Below are positions 18,559-28,203 of a stretch of 64,000 nucleotides of DNA, one piece after another. A program made the translations under genes and the position numbers. This DNA is from Bizionia argentinensis JUB59 (GTDB lineage: Bacteria; Bacteroidota; Bacteroidia; Flavobacteriales; Flavobacteriaceae): assembly GCF_000224335.1 (NCBI RefSeq), contig NZ_AFXZ01000036.1, forward strand, positions 1 through 64,000, written 5' to 3'. The notes below the pieces were generated by a model that was given only the letters and a program-made list of their open reading frames with translations, made no database searches and had not been told where the DNA came from. Every line of letters begins with the position of its first letter. Position 1 is the stretch's first letter.

Positions 18559-19620
18559 ATGAATATAAAGAATAAAATTTATTTTTGCTTCCCTTTAAGT
18601 GGACCTAATAACGGTGTGCAAGTAATTTCATCTTATATTCTTAACGAATTTATTAAAGATGATGAATTTGAAATACTCTCTATAGACATTGCACAGGCGG
18701 AAGGCTTCAATAATTTCGGAAAGTTTAAGTTCAAAAAACTTATTGATACTTTAGGCCTATTCATGAGGTTAACTAATATAAGGGAAGGTGATTTAGTTTT
18801 TCTAAATTTTACGCCAAAAGGATTTGCTTTTTATCGTGACTTTATAATGATTTTAATATCAAAACTAAAAGGAGGTAATGTCACTGTTCATGTTCATGCA
18901 AATGGTTTAGAAAAAAAATTCAATGCACTAATTAAGCTTCTTCTAAAAAAAATTAAGATAATAGTTATAAATAAATCACAATATAATAATTTGAAAAATA
19001 AACATTCAAATTTATTTTTGATTAATAATGCTTTACCCGACTTTTTTCAAGGAAATAAAATGGATTTTAGTCAAAAAGAGGATGAAATAAATCTGCTTTT
19101 CTTTTCAAATCTATCCAAAGAGAAAGGGATTTATCGATTGGAAGAGATAATTAAGTTAGTAGGACGAAGTGACTTAAATTGTAAATTTAATATTTATGGA
19201 GGTATTTTAGATAAGTCTAATGAATCAATTTTTAATCGTTTAAAATTAGAATACGATTTTATACACTATTTCGGTCCTATTTCTGATGAAAAAGAAAAAT
19301 TTAAAATTTTTGCAAAGAGCGACTTGTTGCTTTTTTTAAGTAATAAAAATTATGAAGTATCACCTTTAGTTTATATTGAGGCCTTAATGAGTGGCTTACC
19401 TATAATAACAACCAATCAAGTTGTTTCTGATGCTATTGTAAGCGCTAAATGTGGCTACCATATAAGTGAAGATGTTAGTGAAATAATAACCGTTTTACAA
19501 GAATATAAGCAAAATGTTATCTTGAGAGAAGAGTTAAGACATACGTGTAGAAACCTCTATTTAACAAAATATTCTTTTGGCAACTTTATAAATCAAATTA
19601 AGACCGTAATCGTAAAATGA
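18559..19620 (+). CDS. Glycosyltransferase family 4
   Basis: 353-residue GT-B-fold transferase that should add one sugar to the lipid-linked repeat on the cytoplasmic face. The C-terminal half holds the family-4 donor site: LLFFSNLSKEKGIYRLEEI, then SPLVYIEALMSGLPIITT, the E-x7-E-like region. The N-terminal GPNNGVQVIS replaces the usual GG(IV)-type acceptor loop. Donor sugar cannot be predicted. It overlaps the following GT2 gene by four bases. Confidence 0.85.
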   Translation: MNIKNKIYFCFPLSGPNNGVQVISSYILNEFIKDDEFEILSIDIAQAEGFNNFGKFKFKKLIDTLGLFMRLTNIREGDLVFLNFTPKGFAFYRDFIMILISKLKGGNVTVHVHANGLEKKFNALIKLLLKKIKIIVINKSQYNNLKNKHSNLFLINNALPDFFQGNKMDFSQKEDEINLLFFSNLSKEKGIYRLEEIIKLVGRSDLNCKFNIYGGILDKSNESIFNRLKLEYDFIHYFGPISDEKEKFKIFAKSDLLLFLSNKNYEVSPLVYIEALMSGLPIITTNQVVSDAIVSAKCGYHISEDVSEIITVLQEYKQNVILREELRHTCRNLYLTKYSFGNFINQIKTVIVK

Positions 19621-20384
19621 CAAATAATAATGATATTGCTATTTTAATAGTAACACATAATCACGTAGAATATATTGATAAACTAATTGATTCACTAATA
19701 AAGTTTAATTTATTTAATACTTTTATTTGTGATGCATTGTCAACGGATGGAACTTTAGAAAAGCTGAAAAATAGCCCTTTTAAAGATAATTTATTGATTA
19801 AAAATGAACTGGAAGGGTTTTCAAAGAATAATAATGATTTAATAAGGCATTTCGATATTAAAGCTAAGTATTATCTACTATTGAACCCAGACACTTTTTT
19901 CGATGTCAACTTCGTAGATGTACTTTACAATAGAATGAAACTCGATTCGAACATAGGAGTTATTACTCCAATATTAAAATATCCAGATGGAAGGCTTCAA
20001 ATTACTTGGAAAACATTTCCTAATTTCTTTACTGTGGTGAAAAAGAGATTTGGGATATTAAAATCAATTAATGAAATACAAATGAAAGGACCAGAAATAG
20101 ATTGGTGCCTTGGTGCATGTATGTTAATTAGTTCTAATCTTTTAAAAAAAGAAGGAGTCTTATTAGATGAAAGATATAGATTATACTGTGAAGATATTGA
20201 TATATGTTTTGAAGCTCATCAGAAGAATATGAAGGTAATCGGAGAAGATTCTACATATGTTTATCATAATCTAAATGAGAAAAGTAGCAATAATATCTTG
20301 AGCAAATACAATATTTGGAATATTACAAGCATTTTCAAATTCATTTTCAAATGGAATATTAAATATTTTAGAAGGGGGCTATGA
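19617..20384 (+). CDS. Glycosyltransferase family 2 (WbbL/rhamnosyltransferase-like)
   Basis: 255-residue GT-A-fold transferase. IAILIVTHNHVEYIDKL is the N-terminal nucleotide-binding strand, LLLNPDTFFD carries the N-P-D metal-binding motif, and EDIDICFEA is the catalytic-base region. The layout resembles WbbL-type rhamnosyltransferases, which fits the dTDP-rhamnose genes upstream, although the donor is inferred. It overlaps both neighbours by four bases. Confidence 0.85.
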   Translation: MTNNNDIAILIVTHNHVEYIDKLIDSLIKFNLFNTFICDALSTDGTLEKLKNSPFKDNLLIKNELEGFSKNNNDLIRHFDIKAKYYLLLNPDTFFDVNFVDVLYNRMKLDSNIGVITPILKYPDGRLQITWKTFPNFFTVVKKRFGILKSINEIQMKGPEIDWCLGACMLISSNLLKKEGVLLDERYRLYCEDIDICFEAHQKNMKVIGEDSTYVYHNLNEKSSNNILSKYNIWNITSIFKFIFKWNIKYFRRGL

Positions 20385-21613
20385 TTAATAGTTTGAAATC
20401 AAATGTGATTTTTCAAGGATCTCTTTTTAAATTGTTTGTGAGTGCTATAGTATTGTTTTTTTTAGGAGATGTTGTTAGGAAGATTTCACTTTATTTTGAA
20501 TGGGAATTTATAAGGTATTCCACCCTTTCAAAGGTTATTGTTCTATGCATATTTTTAGTTTTCTTTATTTTTAATTTTAAAATCTATTTAAAAGATAAGA
20601 ATGCGGTTAAAGTACTTAAATGGATATTTATACTTATTATTACTTTTATAATTGGTCAGGTTTGTTTAAACGATACTATCCAGCAGCCTTTAAATTTATT
20701 CTTGAATATAGAATACTTAACAAAATATTTATATTTCCCAATTATAATTTTGTTGTTTTCAAGCTTGAAATATAATATTGATTATTTGAAAAAAATAATT
20801 TTTATTTTTGAGATTGTGTTTCTGATAAATGCCATCTCTATTTTAATTGGTTTTTGTTTTGATGTTAGTGTACTTCAAACTTATGGAATAGAAAGAGTTG
20901 GGTATATGGGGATCTTCAGTAGAAGTGGTCAAACAAGTTTTTATTTTATAATGTTTATTTTGTTCTATTATAGTTTAATAATTAATGGTAAAACGAAAAT
21001 AAATATTATTAAGTTTATTTTTTTCGTCACCGTCTCTACTTTAATTGGTACAAAAAGAATTTATTTGTTTTTAATTTTATTATCGTTCCATTATTTTTTT
21101 TTTCAACAAGGATATAGAAAATGGAACACATACAAAATTTTAGTGTTAACAAGCTTAATTGGTTTCTATTTTAAAAAGAAACTTATCGAGATCTTCAATG
21201 AATTTTTTTATGTTTTTCAGAAAATATATTACGAAAACGGTTTTTTTTCAAGCTTAACTTCTTTTAGAAATGAACTTTTTTTTAATATAATTAATGAATT
21301 TATAATAAGCAGTTGGTCTTTTGTAAATTTTATTTTTGGAGGACCGTCTTTTCAGAACTATATTTTCATTACAGGGATGGATTTTTTTGATTTATATTTA
21401 TTTTTTGGTATGATAGGGCTGATAGTATATTATAAGTTATACAAAGCTTTAATTGATTTTAAAATTCAAGGTACTTTTTTCTATTTCTTTTTTTTTGTTT
21501 TAGTAATTATTTCCTTTTTTTCTAGCGCTTTTATCTATGACCCATATGTTAATCTTTTGTTTTTTATTTTGATTGGGTATTATTCAAATCAAAGTTACAA
21601 ATTTGTTGTATGA
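20381..21613 (+). CDS. Wzy-like polytopic membrane protein (third of three)
   Basis: 410-residue protein with about 10-12 membrane helices and a loop between roughly residues 270 and 320 containing FRNELFFNIINEFIIS. No Wzy_C motif is obvious, but the topology and locus suggest an O-antigen polymerase. It ends the AT-rich block: the next gene is 345 bases away and behind its own promoter. Confidence 0.6.
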   Translation: MINSLKSNVIFQGSLFKLFVSAIVLFFLGDVVRKISLYFEWEFIRYSTLSKVIVLCIFLVFFIFNFKIYLKDKNAVKVLKWIFILIITFIIGQVCLNDTIQQPLNLFLNIEYLTKYLYFPIIILLFSSLKYNIDYLKKIIFIFEIVFLINAISILIGFCFDVSVLQTYGIERVGYMGIFSRSGQTSFYFIMFILFYYSLIINGKTKINIIKFIFFVTVSTLIGTKRIYLFLILLSFHYFFFQQGYRKWNTYKILVLTSLIGFYFKKKLIEIFNEFFYVFQKIYYENGFFSSLTSFRNELFFNIINEFIISSWSFVNFIFGGPSFQNYIFITGMDFFDLYLFFGMIGLIVYYKLYKALIDFKIQGTFFYFFFFVLVIISFFSSAFIYDPYVNLLFFILIGYYSNQSYKFVV

Positions 21614-21958
21614 AATAAGTTGTGTGAAAAGAGTAATAAGCTTAAGTTTTATTACGCAACCTATATCATGGTTTAGAAATTCACTCTTCACTAAAGTGGA
21701 GCTATTTATTAATTCAAAATAAATAAAATCAATTTAAATACAAGGTATGTGGCTGTATTTGAGTCTATTAAATGAAATGTTGATTAAGGAGGTTTTTGCA
21801 GAGAATTGGATTATATTCCTTTGCAGACTATTCTCATGTTTTTAATACTCTTGACACGTCATAAGAGCAGAGACAACAAAGTATCCTGCATTTTAGTGTG
21901 TTAAACTTGCTTTTTTTCATCTTACTTCCCTATTTTTGTTTCTATTAAATAATTCTAA
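21614..21958. other. Non-coding gap ending the AT-rich polysaccharide block
   Basis: 345 bases with no ORF, no tRNA and no strong terminator-type stem followed by T. The right end holds the ugd promoter. I see nothing else that I can name. Confidence 0.6.
21907..21938 (+). promoter_or_regulatory. Bacteroidota-type promoter of ugd
   Basis: TTG at 21907-21909, a 21-base spacer and TATTTTTG at 21931-21938 fit the -33/-7 consensus (TTG, 17-21 bases, TAnnTTTG). The ATG is 21 bases after the -7 element. This marks a separate transcription unit for the ugd-UXS-sugar transferase genes. Confidence 0.7.
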
Positions 21959-23269
21959 ATGAACATATCAGTAATAGGAACAGGCTACGTAGGTTTAGTT
22001 ACCGGAACATGTCTGGCCGAGACAGGTAACGATGTCTTGTGTATTGACATTGACGAAAGCAAAGTTAAAAAACTGCAAGACGGCGTGGTCCCTATTTACG
22101 AACCACAATTAGACGTTCTTTTTGAAAGAAACATAACTGCAGGTCGGTTAAAGTTTTCCACCTCTTTGGAGGAAGGTTTAAAACACGGCGATATTATATT
22201 TTTAGCTTTACCAACACCGGAAGATGAAGATGGCTCTGCCGATTTATCTTATGTTCTGGGGGCTGCGACGGATATTGGCAAGTTACTTACCGAATACAAA
22301 GTAATAGTCGATAAAAGTACTGTTCCAGTCGGCACGGCTGACCGCGTGACTCAAGCGATTTCTAAAGAAACGACTGTTGAGTTTGACGTGGTTTCTAACC
22401 CTGAATTTTTACGTGAAGGTTTTGCTGTTGAAGATTTCTTAAAACCAGAACGCATTGTTATTGGTTCGAGTTCGGATAAAGCTACCGAACTCATGGAGCG
22501 ACTTTATAGGCCTTTTGTGCGCTCTGGAAACCCGATTATTATTATGGATGAGAAATCGGCAGAACTGACTAAATACGCCGCCAATTCTTTTCTAGCGACC
22601 AAGATTACTTTTATGAATGAAATTGCTAACTTCTGCGAAAAAGTGGGAGCAGACGTTGATAAAGTTCGTATAGGTATGGGAACGGATTCAAGAATTGGAA
22701 AACGCTTTTTATTTCCTGGGATTGGTTATGGTGGTTCTTGTTTTCCGAAGGATGTGAAAGCATTACATAAATCAGGAAAAGATAATAATTACGATTTTGA
22801 TATTTTAAATGCCGTAATTACTGTTAATGACAGGCAGAAACGCATACTTTTACCGCGTATTGACGCTTTTTTTAAAGGTGAATTAAAAGATAAAAAAATT
22901 GCGATTTGGGGTTTGGCTTTCAAACCGGAAACAGACGATATCCGCGAAGCACCAGCCTTATATATTATTGAGGATTTGCTAAAAAGTGGCGCTTCTGTAA
23001 CAGCGTTCGATCCAGAGGCTATGGAAAACGTAGAACGTAAATTTGGAGATCAAATTAGCTTTGCGACAGACATGTATTCGGCAATTGAAAACGCCGATGC
23101 TTTGATTATTTGCACCGAATGGAGTATCTTTCGAACACCAGATTTTAATAAACTGAAATCACTTATGAATGCGCCTGTTATTTTTGATGGCAGAAATTTA
23201 TATGACGTAGAAGACATCAAAAACGAAGGTTTTTATTACAGCTCAATAGGCAGAAAGACAATAGGTTAA
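21959..23269 (+). CDS. ugd: UDP-glucose 6-dehydrogenase
   Basis: Oxidises UDP-glucose to UDP-glucuronate with two NAD. The N-terminal Rossmann fold shows [12 protein letters not shown], and the catalytic Cys261 lies in [14 protein letters not shown]. The substrate-binding C-terminal domain starts with [16 protein letters not shown]. Length 436 is typical. The stop overlaps the start of the next gene, whose product uses UDP-glucuronate. Confidence 0.95.
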   Translation: MNISVIGTGYVGLVTGTCLAETGNDVLCIDIDESKVKKLQDGVVPIYEPQLDVLFERNITAGRLKFSTSLEEGLKHGDIIFLALPTPEDEDGSADLSYVLGAATDIGKLLTEYKVIVDKSTVPVGTADRVTQAISKETTVEFDVVSNPEFLREGFAVEDFLKPERIVIGSSSDKATELMERLYRPFVRSGNPIIIMDEKSAELTKYAANSFLATKITFMNEIANFCEKVGADVDKVRIGMGTDSRIGKRFLFPGIGYGGSCFPKDVKALHKSGKDNNYDFDILNAVITVNDRQKRILLPRIDAFFKGELKDKKIAIWGLAFKPETDDIREAPALYIIEDLLKSGASVTAFDPEAMENVERKFGDQISFATDMYSAIENADALIICTEWSIFRTPDFNKLKSLMNAPVIFDGRNLYDVEDIKNEGFYYSSIGRKTIG

Positions 23270-24255
23270 TGAAAAAAGTATTAATTACAGGAGCCGCAGG
23301 TTTTCTTGGGTCTCATTTAAGCGATCGTTTTATAAAAGAAGGATTTTTTGTATTTGGCATGGATAATTACATCACAGGCGATTCAAAAAACATCAAACAT
23401 TTACTAGATGAGCCGAATTTTAAATTTATAGAGCACGATGTTACCGAGTTTATTGAAATTGAAGGCGATTTAGATTATATCTTACATTTCGCTTCACCAG
23501 CAAGTCCTATCGATTACTTAAAAATTCCGATTCAAACATTAAAAGTGGGTTCGTTGGGAACACATAATTTGTTGGGTTTAGCTAAAGCAAAAAATGCCAG
23601 AATATTAATAGCGTCCACATCTGAAGTCTATGGCGATCCGCTTGTACATCCACAAACGGAAGATTATTATGGTAATGTTAATACCATTGGACCCCGTGGT
23701 GTTTATGATGAAGCCAAGCGTTTTCAAGAATCCATAACTATGGCATATCACCGATTTCATGGTTTAGAAACTAGAATCGTTCGTATATTCAATACATATG
23801 GACCAAGAATGCGTTTAAATGACGGTCGCGTAATTCCTGCTTTTATGGGACAGGCGCTTCGAGGTGAGGATTTAACCGTCTTTGGCGATGGCATGCAAAC
23901 CCGTTCTTTTTGCTATGTGGATGATCAAGTAGAAGGAATCTATAATTTATTGTTTAGTGACTATTCATATCCTGTAAATATTGGTAATCCGCATGAGATT
24001 ACGATTAAGGATTTTGCTGAAGAAATTATAAAGCTAACCGGAACGGATCAGAAAATTATATATAAAGAACTTCCAACAGATGATCCTCTGCAAAGGCAAC
24101 CAGATATTACATTAGCAAAAAAGCTTTTAAATTGGACGCCTAAAGTGGATAGAGCGGAAGGAATGGAAACTACCTTTAATTATTTTAAACAATTATCTCC
24201 TGAAGAATTAAATAAAAGCGAACATAAAGATTTTTCTAGCTATACTAATAAATAA
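23269..24255 (+). CDS. UDP-glucuronate decarboxylase (UDP-xylose synthase)
   Basis: Extended short-chain dehydrogenase that converts UDP-glucuronate to UDP-xylose. NAD-binding GAAGFLGSH (8-16), STSEVYGDP and the catalytic Y146-xxx-K150 in GVYDEAKR match the UXS subfamily closely. The 328-residue length lacks the N-terminal membrane anchor of animal UXS. One-base overlap with ugd makes a two-enzyme pathway module. Confidence 0.9.
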   Translation: MKKVLITGAAGFLGSHLSDRFIKEGFFVFGMDNYITGDSKNIKHLLDEPNFKFIEHDVTEFIEIEGDLDYILHFASPASPIDYLKIPIQTLKVGSLGTHNLLGLAKAKNARILIASTSEVYGDPLVHPQTEDYYGNVNTIGPRGVYDEAKRFQESITMAYHRFHGLETRIVRIFNTYGPRMRLNDGRVIPAFMGQALRGEDLTVFGDGMQTRSFCYVDDQVEGIYNLLFSDYSYPVNIGNPHEITIKDFAEEIIKLTGTDQKIIYKELPTDDPLQRQPDITLAKKLLNWTPKVDRAEGMETTFNYFKQLSPEELNKSEHKDFSSYTNK

Positions 24256-24257
24256 TT

Positions 24258-25610
24258 ATGGATTATAAACGCGGTAGGTATTCTAGCTTAATGAAGCCTT
24301 TATTTGGTTTTATAGACTTAACAATAGTTATTGCTAGTACTTTTTTATTTGCTTTAAACGTATCAAATATTTATTTGTTTGCAGGATATTTATCTGTGTT
24401 TTGGGTAATAATCTGCTTTAAAAATCATTTTTATGAGGTGGAAAGACATGCCAAAATAACCCATATTATACCACTTTTGGTGAGGCAAATGTTTTTTTTT
24501 GCTATAGTTTTATACACCTATATAGGCGTTTTTAAACAGCCAAACATTAGCCGATTGGGGTTAGCAAATTACTTGGGAACAGTCTTTGTACTTATTTCTG
24601 TGGTTAAAATTTTTACTTTTCTTTTATTAAGAAGATACAGAGCGGTTTTTAAAGGTAATATAAGAAACGTTATTGTAATTGGTCAAAATGAAAGAACCCG
24701 ACAATTGATAAAAATTTTTAAAACCAGATTAGATTTTGGATACAGTTTCATGAAGGTATTTAATGTCCGAAAAAGCGATTTTTGTTTGGAGTCCTGTTTT
24801 ACTTATATTATTGATAATGAAGTTGACGAGATATACTTTTCTGTTGCAGAACTTTCTAATCATCAAATTAATGAACTCATTAGTTTTGCCGATAATAACT
24901 TAAGAGAACTAAAATTTATTCCAGATAATAAAGATATTTTCTCTAAAAAACTTAAATACGAGTATTACGATTATATTCCAATTTTATCCTTGCGCTCTAT
25001 TCCGCTTCAAGAGTCTTTAAATAAATATGTAAAGAGATTATTTGATATTGTGTTTTCTTCTTTTGTTATTGTATTTGTGCTATCATGGTTAACACCAATT
25101 ATTGCAATTTTAATTAAATTGGAGTCGAAAGGCCCCGTATTTTTTAAGCAATCTCGAAACGGTTTTAACTACATAGAGTTCGATTGTTATAAGTTCCGCT
25201 CCATGATGGTTAATAAAGATGCCAATTTACATCAGGCTACTAAACAGGACCTACGAGTTACGAAAGTCGGAAAATTTATTAGAAAGACCAGTATAGATGA
25301 GCTGCCACAGTTTTTTAATGTGCTGTTTGGTAGCATGTCGGTAGTGGGACCAAGACCACACATGGTGGTGCATACTAACTTGTATGCTATAAAAGTTGAT
25401 AAATTTATGGTGCGCCATTTTGTAAAACCAGGCATTACTGGACTGGCTCAAATTAGTGGCTATCGCGGGGAAGTAGAAACGGATAAGGATATTATAGGGC
25501 GTGTTAAATACGATATTTTCTATATAGAAAACTGGTCCTTACTGCTAGATTTAAAGATTATTTTCAAAACATTTTCAAATGCTGTTGAAGGTGAAGAAAA
25601 AGCCTACTAG
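24258..25610 (+). CDS. Polyprenyl glycosylphosphotransferase (initiating sugar transferase)
   Basis: 450-residue WbaP/WcaJ-type enzyme that loads the first sugar phosphate onto undecaprenyl phosphate. Four N-terminal membrane helices (about 10-125) lead to a CoA-binding-like middle domain (INRNVIVIGQNE-type strand near residue 140) and the C-terminal catalytic domain. The latter starts with KRLFDIVFSS and has FFKQSRNG, YKFRSM, DELPQFFNV, VVGPRPH and PGITGLAQ. Two bases separate it from the UXS gene. It converges with the minus-strand GT4 gene; the two stops overlap by four bases. Confidence 0.92.
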   Translation: MDYKRGRYSSLMKPLFGFIDLTIVIASTFLFALNVSNIYLFAGYLSVFWVIICFKNHFYEVERHAKITHIIPLLVRQMFFFAIVLYTYIGVFKQPNISRLGLANYLGTVFVLISVVKIFTFLLLRRYRAVFKGNIRNVIVIGQNERTRQLIKIFKTRLDFGYSFMKVFNVRKSDFCLESCFTYIIDNEVDEIYFSVAELSNHQINELISFADNNLRELKFIPDNKDIFSKKLKYEYYDYIPILSLRSIPLQESLNKYVKRLFDIVFSSFVIVFVLSWLTPIIAILIKLESKGPVFFKQSRNGFNYIEFDCYKFRSMMVNKDANLHQATKQDLRVTKVGKFIRKTSIDELPQFFNVLFGSMSVVGPRPHMVVHTNLYAIKVDKFMVRHFVKPGITGLAQISGYRGEVETDKDIIGRVKYDIFYIENWSLLLDLKIIFKTFSNAVEGEEKAY

Positions 25611-26770
25611 AATAGTTTTGTTAAAAGGTTTAATTGTGAATTAAAATCGAAATACCGTTTGCCTATTTGCTGAATTTCTAATCGCTTTTTCAAAGTAAAA
25701 TCTTCTTTTCGTATGGATTGGATAGTCAGGTTTAAGTTTTTATAATCGCCTACATGCGCAACCCAACCTAATTGGTGCTTTTCTATAATAGTTTCCCCTT
25801 CACCACCGCCAAAATAAAGCATAGGAAGCCCTAATCTAGCATATTCAAATATCTTTGAGGGTACAGATCCGTAAATCCTATTTAGTAGCGGAATAATGGT
25901 TATATCATAGTTTAAAAGTAATTTGTGCAATTCTTCTCGAGGTACTTCACCGTAATAGGTAATAGGTAAATTTGGGTTGTCGGCAATAAAATTAATAATT
26001 TTTTCCTTCTCGGCACCACCGCCATAAATATGAAATGTTATATTGGAGTAATCCAAAGCTTTACATAATTTATAAATGCCTTGTGCCATACCTAATAAAC
26101 CAGCATAAACTATAGTGATTTTTGGATTGGATTCTTGTTGTTTACTTAATGTAGGCAATTCAAAATCAGGAAAATTCCTATAAAGAAACATTTCTTTTTC
26201 TGGAAACATCGTTTTTATATGAGCCAGAATCTCTTTACTCTGTCCTAAAATTAAATCAGCTTTATGATAGTTAAAGCGTTCAATTTTTTCTAATAGTTTA
26301 TAATTGAAGTTTCTTTTGAAAGCACCTAGTTCCAAACCAGCAATTGGCCATAAATCGCTAACATTTAATATCAGCCTTCTTTTCTTCCGTCGTAAAAATA
26401 ACATGCAAGTAAAAGCAACTAATAAAGGGGGCGATTGAACGATAACTTTATTGGGAGTCTTGTTAAATATAAAAAAGCAAATCAGACTAAAGCTATAGGA
26501 TAGCATGGCCAATAAGCGGAGTATCTTATTTTTAGAATTACTCGCATAAAGCCACAAACGGTGAATGGTGATATTATTTTCTGTAGTAGTTTGTTTAAAT
26601 TTTCCCCTATAGCTTTCAAAAACTTGTCCTTTTGGATAATTTGGCAAAGGCGTAATAACAGATACCTTATATTTCTGTTTTTCTAAACCTGTCGCTAAAT
26701 GAAACATCCTATTGGAAGCTGCGCCAGTTTCAGGCGGGAAGTAACTCGTTATTATTAGGATATCTTTCAC
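25607..26770 (-). CDS. Glycosyltransferase family 4 (WcaI-like)
   Basis: 387-residue GT-B transferase. The N-terminus DILIITSYFPPETGAASNR is typical of the WcaI/colanic-acid-type GT4 group. The donor half includes IVYAGLLGMAQGIYKL and the strand VPSKIFEYARLGLPMLYFG with the conserved K-x-F-E-Y motif. It is the second gene of a minus-strand pair with the CapK-like gene, 34 bases apart, and converges on the sugar transferase gene. Confidence 0.88.
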   Translation of the reverse strand: MKDILIITSYFPPETGAASNRMFHLATGLEKQKYKVSVITPLPNYPKGQVFESYRGKFKQTTTENNITIHRLWLYASNSKNKILRLLAMLSYSFSLICFFIFNKTPNKVIVQSPPLLVAFTCMLFLRRKKRRLILNVSDLWPIAGLELGAFKRNFNYKLLEKIERFNYHKADLILGQSKEILAHIKTMFPEKEMFLYRNFPDFELPTLSKQQESNPKITIVYAGLLGMAQGIYKLCKALDYSNITFHIYGGGAEKEKIINFIADNPNLPITYYGEVPREELHKLLLNYDITIIPLLNRIYGSVPSKIFEYARLGLPMLYFGGGEGETIIEKHQLGWVAHVGDYKNLNLTIQSIRKEDFTLKKRLEIQQIGKRYFDFNSQLNLLTKLF

Positions 26771-26804
26771 TAAAATGAATAGATTTTAAAGGAATTATAA
26801 AAAA

Positions 26805-28121
26805 TTAATTTCGTTCTATATATGACGAAAACTGCTTCAGTTTCCCACTCTTTGAACGCTCCAAACGATCTCGTCGTTCGAACAAAATGGTTAAATTAGG
26901 TTCTAAATATCGCGTCATTTCTTTGGTAACTTGTTCAGTTTTCAATTTGGATAGATTTTCTGTACTGACATAAATAACCTTAAATGTATCTAGTTTTAAT
27001 TGTTGAATAATAAATTCTTTTACCTGACCATCATCCTCAATAATACTTTTAGTAATATAGTAAAATGTTAATCCTGCTGCTTGTTTTCCGCTTGGTAATA
27101 TGGCAATATCGCTAGTTCTTCCCATCAATTTTTTAAGAATGGGTTTTTTAATCGTGCTCGTTTTGGAAAGTATACCAATATCGCCAATATCGTAGCGTAT
27201 AAATGGATGTGCTTGGTTGTAAAGTGATGTTATAACTATGCGTCCTTCCTCACCTAAAGGCAAGACACGGTTATTAGAATCTAATATTTCAACATACAAG
27301 GTTTCACTGTTAACTTGCCATTCATTTTCGGGATTTTGAAAGGCTATTAAATCTAACTCTGAAGCGCCATATTCGTTAATTACTGGTATTCCGAATTTTT
27401 TTTCGATGAGTAATTTATCATCATCAAAAAGCATTTCCGATGTAACAATACATACTTTTAGAGTTGGACAGATTTGTTTTAAAATAATATTCTGACGATC
27501 CAAAAACTTTGCAAATTGCACCATGGTACTGGTGTAACCATTTAAATAATCGAATTTAGTGGATTTGAACTTTTTTAGATAGTTTTCAAAAGCTGCATTG
27601 CTTAAATCAAAAATAGAAAACCGATACCGCCTGCTTAACACATCCTTAAAACGCTCTTTGTAGTACCCTTTTTTATCTAATGGAATGCCATAAAAACGTG
27701 CTTGTTTGGAACTGTTAAAGTCCAAATTATTCCAACCAAACCTATTTTTTATAATAGCCCAAGTTAACGCATGGCAATCGTAATCTTTGGCAAACGTAAA
27801 CGGGTTTCCAGACGATCCAGAGGTTTTATTGATATATACGTTTTTAAGATTATAAGCGCCGGATAAACGTTGTTTTAAAGGTATCTGAAAATCTCCTTTT
27901 GTCATAACCGGAATGGAATCCCAGTCTGAAAGGTCGGCTTCTTTAAAAAAGCTCTTGTAGAACGTATTGTTTGAAAGATGGTAATCTACAATGTCCTTTT
28001 TTTTCTTTTCAACATAGCTTTCAAAATCAATTTCCGACAGTTTCTGAATACCATTCAAAACCTTTTCAGCTTTTTTAATGGGGAAACCGCTAAGCTGTAA
28101 TGAAAGGTCAAATAAATTCAA
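26805..28121 (-). CDS. CapK-like protein (phenylacetate-CoA ligase family)
   Basis: 438-residue ANL adenylate-forming enzyme of the group found in capsule clusters (CapK). Key motifs are NKTSGSSGNPFTF (phosphate loop), INEYGASELD and IRYDIGDIG. Such proteins are thought to activate a carboxylate for transfer to sugars, but the substrate is unknown. The position next to a GT4 gene in a polysaccharide locus supports capsule or exopolysaccharide modification rather than phenylacetate catabolism; no paaABC genes are nearby. Confidence 0.82.
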   Translation of the reverse strand: MNLFDLSLQLSGFPIKKAEKVLNGIQKLSEIDFESYVEKKKKDIVDYHLSNNTFYKSFFKEADLSDWDSIPVMTKGDFQIPLKQRLSGAYNLKNVYINKTSGSSGNPFTFAKDYDCHALTWAIIKNRFGWNNLDFNSSKQARFYGIPLDKKGYYKERFKDVLSRRYRFSIFDLSNAAFENYLKKFKSTKFDYLNGYTSTMVQFAKFLDRQNIILKQICPTLKVCIVTSEMLFDDDKLLIEKKFGIPVINEYGASELDLIAFQNPENEWQVNSETLYVEILDSNNRVLPLGEEGRIVITSLYNQAHPFIRYDIGDIGILSKTSTIKKPILKKLMGRTSDIAILPSGKQAAGLTFYYITKSIIEDDGQVKEFIIQQLKLDTFKVIYVSTENLSKLKTEQVTKEMTRYLEPNLTILFERRDRLERSKSGKLKQFSSYIERN

Positions 28122-28154
28122 ATGTAGTTGCTGTTAGATGTTTTTGTAAAATAA

Positions 28155-28186
28155 TTGTTTTTTAAGGTTAAAAGCAATTATTTTTG
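28155..28186 (+). promoter_or_regulatory. Bacteroidota-type promoter of purD
   Basis: TTG at 28155-28157, then a 21-base spacer and TATTTTTG at 28179-28186, a full match to the -33/-7 consensus. The ATG is 17 bases after the -7 element. Confidence 0.75.
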
Positions 28187-28203
28187 CAGCAAACAACAAC
28201 AAC

